DNA of 47,000 bases from Symbiodinium natans (Eukaryota > Sar > Dinophyceae > Suessiales > Symbiodiniaceae). Below, in pieces: positions 40,331-47,000 of this stretch. The position numbers and the translations under genes were made by a program. The stretch lies in contig CAJNDS010001001.1 of NCBI GenBank assembly GCA_905221605.1, positions 1,057,049 to 1,104,048 of the forward strand, read 5' to 3'. Under the pieces are notes generated by a model. That model did not search any database and was not told the DNA's origin. It saw nothing but the letters and a program-made list of their open reading frames with translations. The stretch's first letter is position 1, and each line of letters starts with the position of its first letter.

Positions 40331-40859
40331 GAGTAGTAATTGCAATCTACCCACATTACCGCTTTAGGGTTTATGGCTTAGGGGGTTAGGGTTCATAAGA
40401 GTGTTGAACTCAAGCTACGAATCCAGCGAAAGCTGCTCGGGTCTTTGGCGATGATATGGCAGCCCATTCCCTGTTAAGAGGGCTATTTCGAGCAGCTTAC
40501 ATCTAGGCTCCTCTACTCAACTTCATCAACTGGCAGGTGCTGCAAATGATACCTACCTCGCCTCTGCAAGCACACCCGTCACTCGCTCTGCTTTGGAGGT
40601 CGTGAAGGCACACTTGGCTTAAGCCAAACTTGCAATGAGGACATTCAGGGTTGAGGGTGGTATAAATTTTGAAGGTCCAAGTTCTAGTTACTAGTTGCTT
40701 CTCAGCTTCAGGCTATATTTGCATGCAGGTCTTGCGTTTGAAGAGGTCTAGGGTGTGTCTCAGATGCGAGGAGGGAAAGCCCTGGTCGTTCTAGGAGGGT
40801 GTGTGTGCGATGGTAAGAACCAAGAGCCAACCAGGAGACCGCATCTGGCTTGCTGGATG

Positions 40860-40993
40860 TACAAGAAGGGGCCCCCCCTAGCTCTAAGTAGTGGTTGTAA
40901 TCACCCTCAATTGGGATATAAGGATCCTATCTTGGGTTACAAGTCCCTCAACTATAGCTACAAGCAGGAAAGTAAGGGGCCCCCTCCTTGTAG
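40860..40993. mobile_element. TA-flanked MITE, diverged copy 3
   Basis: TACAAGAAGGGGCCCCCCC ... AAGGGGCCCCCTCCTTGTA, same layout as the 33809 family, with about 134 bp and many changes inside (TACAAGTCCCTCAACTATAG for the ACTTATAAC/AGTTAAGGG part). It produces most of the open frame at 40755-41078, so that frame is not treated as a gene. Confidence 0.6.
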
Positions 40994-41588
40994 GAATACC
41001 GACCATGTTTCTGACTACCCGGACGCGGAAGTTCAAGGTTGCGTGACACAGGTGTGTATTGCCGTTGGACAGCCCTGACCATCCTGCGCCCATGCACCCA
41101 TATATCTAGTCCGATACAAGCAACTACTTCTTTGCCCTGAAACCCGCTACCCGACAGCTGAGTTTGAGCTCAAGAGCAGGGGTGGGCTAAAGCCGCTATA
41201 TATATATATATATAGCGAATATCGCGCCCCGAGTTTTCAACCCTCCCTAAATGGCTAAACCCTGAACCGAAACGCTAAAGACACAACCCGGAGTGGACTG
41301 ACTCCGACACTCACGTCTTCAAACCTGAGAAAACAAAAAGCCCTACCAAGAGGGCTGTTCTGCCACCGGCCAAGCTGACACCAATCGCACCAAGAGGGCT
41401 GAAGGGCTTGGGGTGTCAAGAATAAGACTATGATTCATTCGGCTGTATATTCGCACCCCTTGAGAAGGGGAGAGTCCCTTTTCTTCTACTGCACGCATCT
41501 ACCCTCCTTTACGGCGTGGGAGTAGGCTCCGAATCATCAAGACCTAACCCTAAAACCTAAAGCCGGTCACCCCTTGCCCGGTCCCCAC

Positions 41589-41698
41589 CTTCGTCTCGCA
41601 CGATGTCTTCTGCGGCAGCTGTATAGGAGGAGTGCGGCATGCGATCCCACAGAGACCTTGTCTTGCCCCAAGGGCTCATGTACCCTTCTAGTGGATAC
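41589..41698 (-). CDS. Mitochondrial carrier exon: matrix loop and amphipathic helix
   Basis: 110 nt from a GCTCAG acceptor to a GTGGGG donor; 36 codons. SLWDRMPHSSYTAAAEDIVR followed by DEG fits the matrix-side helix of a carrier repeat. The next exon, expected to begin with a short LYRG-type motif, was not found in 41,050-41,580. Confidence 0.55.
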
Positions 41699-44430
41699 CT
41701 GAGCTGCAAACAGGCTCTTACAGGTAGAAGGGTTTCTTTGTACTTGTATGCGGCAACGGACACCCAGCATATTCACTCATCGGTCAATGTACAAATAAGT
41801 AGACAGAAAAACACATATGTATATGTATGTATATATGTCTATATACACAATGGAAACATACATGCGCCGATCAACAACAGCAGCAAGCCTCTTCACTAAG
41901 CCCCCCAACAACTTTAGGGTTTGGGTTTAGCATCCGACCGACGTGACCATTTTGGGAAAATGGACATGCTTACTGCAATACACGCGCCTCAATGAGGAAT
42001 CAGGAAGCCCAAGACACAGACTATGGGCATCAAACAAAAACGCGAGCAAGCAAGCGCAAACACAAACGCAAAGACACACACACACACACACACACACCCT
42101 AAGACCCCTACGTCCTCTAAGTGGGTTCTAAGTAGGCTTTTAATGGGGTCATAAGTACCCACGAACCTCCAAGTAACCCTAAACCCTAAACCCTAAAACC
42201 TAAACCCTAAACCCTAAACCCTAAACCTGAACCCGACCAGAATCCTAAGCTGCGGCCAGGGTGGCGTCATGCTGATGGCCATCTGGGCGCGGAGGAGGTC
42301 CTGACTTAGGGTTTAGGGTTAGGGTTTAGGGTTTAGGGTTTAGGGTTTAGGGTTTAGGGTTTAGGGTTTAGGGTTTAGGGTTTAGGGTTTAGGGTTTAGG
42401 GTTTAGGGTTTAGGGTTTAGGGTTTAGGGTTTAGGGTTTAGAGTCACCTTACTTCTAACCCTAACCCTACCTGCAAGTACCCGAATGAACTTCCAAGTGG
42501 GACTCATCGAACGTTAAGCCCTATCAACCCTACACCCTAAACCCTAAACCCTAAACCCTAAACCCTAAACCCTAAACCCCTAAACCCCCAGAAAGCCCCA
42601 GCTCTGCGGGCCCAAGATGCAAGGGGATACCTCAGATGCTGCAGGGAGGCACGGGTCTGTAGGGTTTAGGGTTTAGGGTTTAGGGTTTAGGGTTCAGGGT
42701 TCAGGGTTCAGGGTTCAGGGTTCAGGGTTTAGGGTTTAGGGAGGCAGGTCACTTCCCTGTTTTGGGGTTTAGGGTGTCATGGGTATACTTCTCGCTCAAG
42801 GGAGGGGGGCCTAGTTTCTGGAGGGGAATCTGGAAAAGTTTAGGGTTTAGGGTTTAGGGTTTAGGGTAGGATTACAGGCGGAAACAGGTTTTGCAGGGTG
42901 CCGCTTCATTAGCTTGGTTTCGAAGCACAGGCGCCCTCATGCGGACTTGGACTCTCTCACGGTTAGGGTTTAGGGTTTAGGGTTTAGGGTTTAGGGTTTA
43001 GGGTTTAGGGTTTAGGGTTTAGGGTTTAGGGTTTAGGGTTTAGGGTTTAGGTTTAGGGTTTTAAGGCAGCGGGGGGTTCGTAGGGGGCATGTAACCCAAG
43101 GTCCCTGATACTCCCCACCACTCCCTGCGGCTCCCTAAGCTTCCCGAAGTCTCTCGAGATACCTACCCTCCATGAGCCCCCCCCCCCTACAGGGTGGGGC
43201 CCCCTAGTTATAAGTAGAGTTATAAGGGCCCGAAATTGGGTTATAAGGACCCTAAGTTAGGTTATAAGTCCCTTAACTACAGTTAGTATAGTAAGGGGGC
43301 CCCACCCTGTAAAGAACCGTTTCATCTAAATAAACTTTAAATCCCGAAGGTCTAAGTATAAGGCCGCCCAAACCCAAAAGAAGCACACGACAAAGACCTA
43401 TTGTGCTCGGCCATGTGGATCGCACAAACCGTGAGACCTTAAACTCTACCCCAAACCCTTAACCCTGAAATTCTAAAGGACCTGGAACCTCAGCTCAAAA
43501 AGGAAAGGGCGCAGGGTGAACGTAGGGGCCGAAACTAGAACAGGGTTGAGGGGGTGATTCGTATAGTAGAATGGCAGACCATAACGGAAGACGGGTGGTC
43601 ATTTTTCCGACTCTATGTTGCAGAGGTTAGGGCTTCGGCGGGGGCTATCACGCCCTAGAATCCCCATAATCAACCCCATAAAGCGTCTTTTCGGGTTAGA
43701 GGGTATAATAGCCCATGCGGGTAGGCGGGGCCCACTAGCTTTTACCCCCCCCCCCCCTAAACCCTAAACCCGAAACCCGAAACCCTAAACCCTAACCCCT
43801 AAACCAGGTACGTCAGCGTCGTGGCTGTCGCCCCTGCCATGGCTCCGGCAGCGAATCTCACAGCCCAGGGCCTTTCTTGGCGTAGGAGTTGGAGGGTTTG
43901 GGGTTTTCGGGTTTAGGGTTTAGGGCTTAAAGTTTAGGGTTTAGGGTCCTGGGAATCTCATGGGTGTAGGCGTTTTGTGCTTTGGATGCGATTGGATTTA
44001 CGCGTTGTCGGCTTGGGGCTTGGAGGTTTAAGGCTTTGGTTTGTTTGGCTTTCGCTATTCTTTGGGGCAGCTAGGCAGTAGTGCTCAACACCTCGAGGTT
44101 CATGGGTACGTATGGCATTAAGTAGGGCAAGTAGGGCTATAACCTCGTTCAGGGTACTTCATAAGCTACTTCTTCCGTAGCTCAGCGCCCGTATGATACT
44201 AACAGTCCTCAGACCTCATTCGGGATTATATAGTGCCCTCCATTAGAATTCCCTACTAAGGACTGTTAGAAAAAGGGCGAACATCCCAACCCTAAACCCA
44301 AACCCTAAACCCAAAACCCCTAAGCCCATGTTTGCTCCCAACAACCAGACAAGGCCCAAGCTGGAGACGCACCAACCGCGCGCGCCTTGGCGAGTCGACG
44401 AAGAGCGAATCAAGGAGGAACCGCTGATAC
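41589..44430 (-). CDS. Mitochondrial carrier (SLC25-like) gene, partial, multi-exon
   Basis: Likely exons, N to C: 44369-44430, 43805-43875, about 42237-42297 and 41589-41698. The second encodes RPWAVRFAAGAMAGATATTL TY, which matches the start of a carrier repeat (RFxAGxxAGxTAxxLTYP). The third starts DLLRAQMAIS, matching the DLxRxRM stretch after the P of the carrier signature PxDxx[KR]. The fourth has WDRMPHSSYTAAAEDIVRDE, matching the YxxxxxAxxxIxRxEG loop motif. The first (YQRFLLDSLFVD) fits the end of the previous repeat. Family role: exchange of metabolites or cofactors across the mitochondrial inner membrane; substrate not determinable. Only about one repeat of three is found; no start or stop codon. 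Long introns (up to about 1.5 kb) are filled with telomere arrays and a MITE. Confidence 0.6.
42130..42174. mobile_element. Hairpin element family F, one end
   Basis: GGGTCATAAGTACCCACG and AACCTCCAAGT form a right end directly followed by CCCTAAA repeats. The left end appears to be lost into a CA repeat and CTAAGTGGG stretch. Confidence 0.4.
42237..42297 (-). CDS. Mitochondrial carrier exon: signature end
   Basis: After a GTCAG acceptor the minus strand reads DLLRAQMAISMTPPWPQ. The D and R sit where the PxDxx[KR] signature has them. The downstream donor is not clear. Telomere arrays lie on both sides (42180-42225 and 42305-42442). Confidence 0.5.
42305..42442. repeat. Interstitial telomere array (TTTAGGG), about 19 units
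   Basis: Nearly perfect TTTAGGG units, one short TTAGGG near the start; the opposite orientation to 11175-11312. Confidence 0.95.
42534..42588. repeat. Interstitial telomere array (CCCTAAA)
   Basis: Six units, the last two with an extra C. Confidence 0.95.
42962..43052. repeat. Interstitial telomere array (TTTAGGG), about 12 units
   Basis: Perfect units bounded by GGTTAGGG at the left and GTTTAGGTTTAGGG at the right. Confidence 0.95.
43188..43311. mobile_element. TA-flanked MITE, copy 2 (inverted)
   Basis: Reverse complement of 33809-33932 with two base changes (the CCCATTTTAGGG part reads CCCAATTTCGGG here). Same length and same perfect terminal inverted repeat. It follows a run of C and precedes AAGAACC. 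Lies in the long interval of the mitochondrial carrier gene, so both young copies sit in likely introns. Confidence 0.8.
43805..43875 (-). CDS. Mitochondrial carrier exon: odd-numbered helix with GxxAG motif
   Basis: 71 nt, frame fixed by homology: VRFAAGAMAGATATTLTY. The acceptor is CCAAG before AAAGG, the same end as the family A introners, so the upstream intron may also be of that kind. The donor is probably GTTTAG after TACCTG; a direct join to GACCTC then gives TYLDLLR, one Pro short of the usual TYPLDLLR. Confidence 0.65.
44090..44168. mobile_element. Hairpin element family F, one end
   Basis: ACCTCGAGGTTCATGGGTAC and AAGTAGGGCTATAACC; the right end is not clear. It precedes a family C element at 44187. 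Confidence 0.4.
44187..44289. mobile_element. Palindromic element family C
   Basis: Left end degraded (GCCCGTATGATACTAACAGTCC); right half well kept (AAGGACTGTTAGAAAAAGGG, GAACATCCCAA) and followed by CCCTAAACCC. About 103 bp. Confidence 0.6.
44369..44430 (-). CDS. Possible mitochondrial carrier exon before the GxxAG helix
   Basis: After a CCCAG acceptor, YQRFLLDSLFVDSPRRARLV is open and ends at a GTCT donor in phase 1, matching the next exon (43805-43875). The sequence resembles the end of a carrier repeat (Y-x-x-x-L-L). The plus strand is also open here, so this is not certain. Confidence 0.4.
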
Positions 44431-45149
44431 CTGGGTTTTAGGGCTTTTAGGTTTTAGGGTCAAAAATGCCCTCCAATGCCAAACAAAACCGGTGAGCCCT
44501 CAAAAAATCTGTGGGACCTAAACCCTAGGCCCTATCCTTAAACCTCTGAACCTGTAAACCTCAACCCGAAACCCTAACACCCCGCCTCACCATCCCCTCA
44601 CCCCGCCCCCCTCCCCCTCAATGCTTCATATTTCCCTGAACCTTAACATTCTATAGTGTTGAAGCTTTGGGGTCTCGTGATTTAGGGCTATAGGATACTC
44701 GCATGAAGGGCCTTGGGTTTAGGGCGCTAGGATCAAAAACGCAGACTTCTACCAGGAGCTTCTTTCGGTACTGACTCACGCTATAAGGCCGTTCAGAGTT
44801 GGGTTTACAGCTTCGGCAAGAGCTATCGGCCTCTCTGGGAAACACTTTCTCCCTCGACTTTGGCAGACCCAAACGCTTGGCGCTTTTCTCCCGCGATGGC
44901 CGGCGTGGTTCCGCGTTTCGTGCGTCCGCTGGATCAAACCGACACACACACAAAGCAGAGTAGATTCCGTTCTCGGGAGAGATTGCAAGGGTGGGTAGCT
45001 TGCAATGGTGAGTTTGGATAGGGGTGAGGCCTGAGTTTGGTGTTTCAGGCTACTCGGAGGCTCAAGAGCTTCTCTTTCTGATGCGGCTGACTCAGACCAA
45101 CCATGGCACTTGGCATGACCTGCCGAGCGCGCACGCCGTCTGCCCTTCA

Positions 45150-46361
45150 AACGTCTTCAACGGTCTCAACTAAAACAGGCCTCGAAACCCTAAGCCCCTA
45201 ACATCCTAAACCCTAAACCCTAAGCCCTAACCTTGAAGGAAGGCTGAATTAAAGCCCAGGCTGTTCCGGTCACCTTTTGAGGTCAGGGTTGACCTGAGAC
45301 CCAGAACCATGTTGAACCGAACCCTAAACCCAGCTCTTCCCCTAAACCCTACACCCCTAAACCCTAAACCCAGCTCTTCAGTTGGGGGGGGGGGGGGGGA
45401 TATCTTACGGGGCTACTACTGAAGGCGTTTTGGAGAGCCTCACCCTGCCCCCCGGGAAATTTGGAGCGACAAGCAACCCGCGCCGAGACCAATGCCTAAC
45501 ACACCGAAGCCCTAAACCCTAAACATAAGCCAAACATGAGCAACAAAACAACGAGCACATGTGACAACATGATCGGAATGCTTGGTACTATGGAGAGGGA
45601 GAGGGGATCGAATCTTCGGGGGAGTGGGGGGACAAAATGAGCCCTAAACAGGTTTGGGGTCCAATTTCTAAGACCCTCAAATACAGAAACACATGTATAC
45701 CATAGTAAGTTAGAGAACTTCAAGATACACATATCTATACATATATATATATATGATATGCTTTTTTATGCTGGTATGTATATGTATACCTGTTTGTGCA
45801 ATTAGAGTAAGCTGGAATCCCGACTACTGAGCTCTTGTCCCCAAGATACAGGTACACCCCTGGGCCCTGAGCGAAAAACACACGGAGATCCTGAGCTGAA
45901 GAGCCCCCTCGTGCTTCTCCCAGGGAATTTGGGAATCTTGTTCCCCCAGAAATTCCTCAGAAGGTCAAAAGGTTATGTGTGGGTTAGATATGGGGGGCGG
46001 GGAGTATCAGAACTGGAGACTAGTGAGTACTGCTTTTTATCTCCTCCTCATAAGGGGCGATGCTTGCTGCTACCTGCCAGCCATCTTCGGCAGGGAAGTG
46101 CAACAATGTTCCCAATCGAATTCCAGGCATCTGCAGAAAAGAGTGCCGTACCCTATCTGGTTTGCTAAAGGAGGGATGGGACATTGCCCATTGCTCCCTG
46201 CAGGCGCACGCACTATGCCGGTGAATAGCGTGCGGCATACACGCTCGCAGCCTGGGTATCCAAGCGATAGTCTCATGGTCACGAGGAATATGTTGGAGCA
46301 AATGCTCAACTCTGCGTGCTGTTGCCCGACGTATGTTCCATGCAATGTGCCTGGAAGCTGA
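45150..46361. other. No gene recognised
   Basis: Telomere-like words at 45180-45375, then mostly unique sequence. Overlapping frames at 45911-46361 on both strands carry no motif I know; a real exon cannot be excluded. Confidence 0.4.
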
Positions 46362-47000
46362 GAAAAGTGTGTGTGTGTGTGGGGTGTGTGTGTGTGTGTG
46401 TGTGGTGTGTGTTGTGTGTTGTGTGTTGTGTGTTGTGTGTTGTGTGTTGTGTGTTGTGTGTTGTGTGTTGTGTGTTGTGTGTTGTGTGTTGTGTGTTGTG
46501 TGTTGTGTGTGTGTGTGTGTTGTGTGTTGGGTGTTGTGTGTGTGTGTGTGTGTTGTGTGTGTGTGTTGTGTGTGTGTGTTGTGTGTGGTGTGTGGTGTGT
46601 GGTGTGTGGTGTGTGGTGTGTGGTGTGTGGTGTGTGGTGTGTGGTGTGTGTGTGTGGTGTGGTGGTGTGTGGTGTGTGGTGTGGTGTGTGGTGTGTGGTG
46701 TGTTGTGTGTGTGTGGTGTGTGGTGTGTGTGTGTGTGTGTGTTGTGTGTTGTGTGTTGTGTGTGTTGTGTGTTGTGTGTTGTGTGTGTGTTGTGTGTTGT
46801 GGTTGTGGTGTTTGTGTGTGTGCGTGTGCGTGCGTGCGCGTGGCGCGTGCGCGTGCGCGTGCGCGTGCGTGCGCGTGTGCGTGCGCGTGTGCGTGCGCGG
46901 TGCGTTCGCGTGCGCGTGCGCGTGCGCGTGCGCGTGCGGTGCGTGTGCGTGTGCGTGCTTGCGCGCGCGTGCGTGCGTGCTGCGTGCGTGCGTGCGGGCG
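46362..47000. repeat. TG/CG simple repeat at the window end
   Basis: (TG)n with TGTGTTG and TGTGGTG variants up to about 46815, then (GTGCGC)n / (GCGT)n to the end. Alternating purine-pyrimidine throughout, of the type that can adopt Z-DNA. No gene. Confidence 0.95.

Noticed and set aside
40755-41078. 107-residue plus frame
   Set aside because: More than a third of it is a diverged MITE copy.
42590-42958. Two short minus-strand islands (RASLQHLRYPLASWARR and ERVQVRMRAPVLRNQ) as carrier exons
   Set aside because: They lie between exons whose translations join directly in the carrier family, so they would break the signature; frames this short are often open by chance.

Overview
The window looks like nuclear DNA of a dinoflagellate or close alveolate relative. 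The evidence is: Arabidopsis-type telomere heptamers (TTTAGGG / CCCTAAA) scattered through nearly every kilobase in both orientations; sparse, exon-fragmented genes that I can only place on the minus strand; introns whose 5' splice sites are GT, GC or GA; and many short inverted-repeat elements. No bacterial operon, rRNA, tRNA or CRISPR array was seen. Species is not determinable by reading. Most long open frames are by-products of repeats.

Layout. 1-24,000 is almost entirely repeat: degenerate and pure telomere-like arrays, short hairpin elements, a G-rich satellite (15.8-18.35 kb), a 788-bp inverted-repeat element (18.65-19.43 kb), degenerate telomeric blocks in opposite orientation (19.4-21.2 kb), a tandem repeat (21.66-22.23 kb) and an AT microsatellite (22.23-22.69 kb). 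24.2-27.5 kb holds short candidate minus-strand exons of an unrecognised gene, and 29.8-32.85 kb holds weaker ones. 33.25-39.30 kb (minus) is a polycystin/PKD2-type cation channel that I rebuilt exon by exon. 41.59-44.43 kb (minus) holds pieces of a mitochondrial carrier gene. The right end (46.36-47.0 kb) is a TG/CG simple repeat.

The main result is in the channel gene. Six introns (GAAT, GACT, GTCT, GTGA, GTCA and GTTG cases) are bounded by perfect 4-bp direct repeats beginning with G, and several others by imperfect ones. The intron body starts CTNGG or similar and ends CCNAG or similar, so it looks like a TIR element plus one copy of its target-site duplication. The duplication supplies the donor (GT, GC or GA) and the element's last bases supply the acceptor AG. 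Copies of the same families, some with their own duplications, lie outside the gene. This is the signature of introners (intron-generating DNA transposons), here with unusually loose donor use and at least five sequence families. Telomere repeats and other hairpin elements are nested inside the introns.

Several further short inverted-repeat families are described, including one with two copies that differ at 2 of 124 positions, which suggests recent activity.
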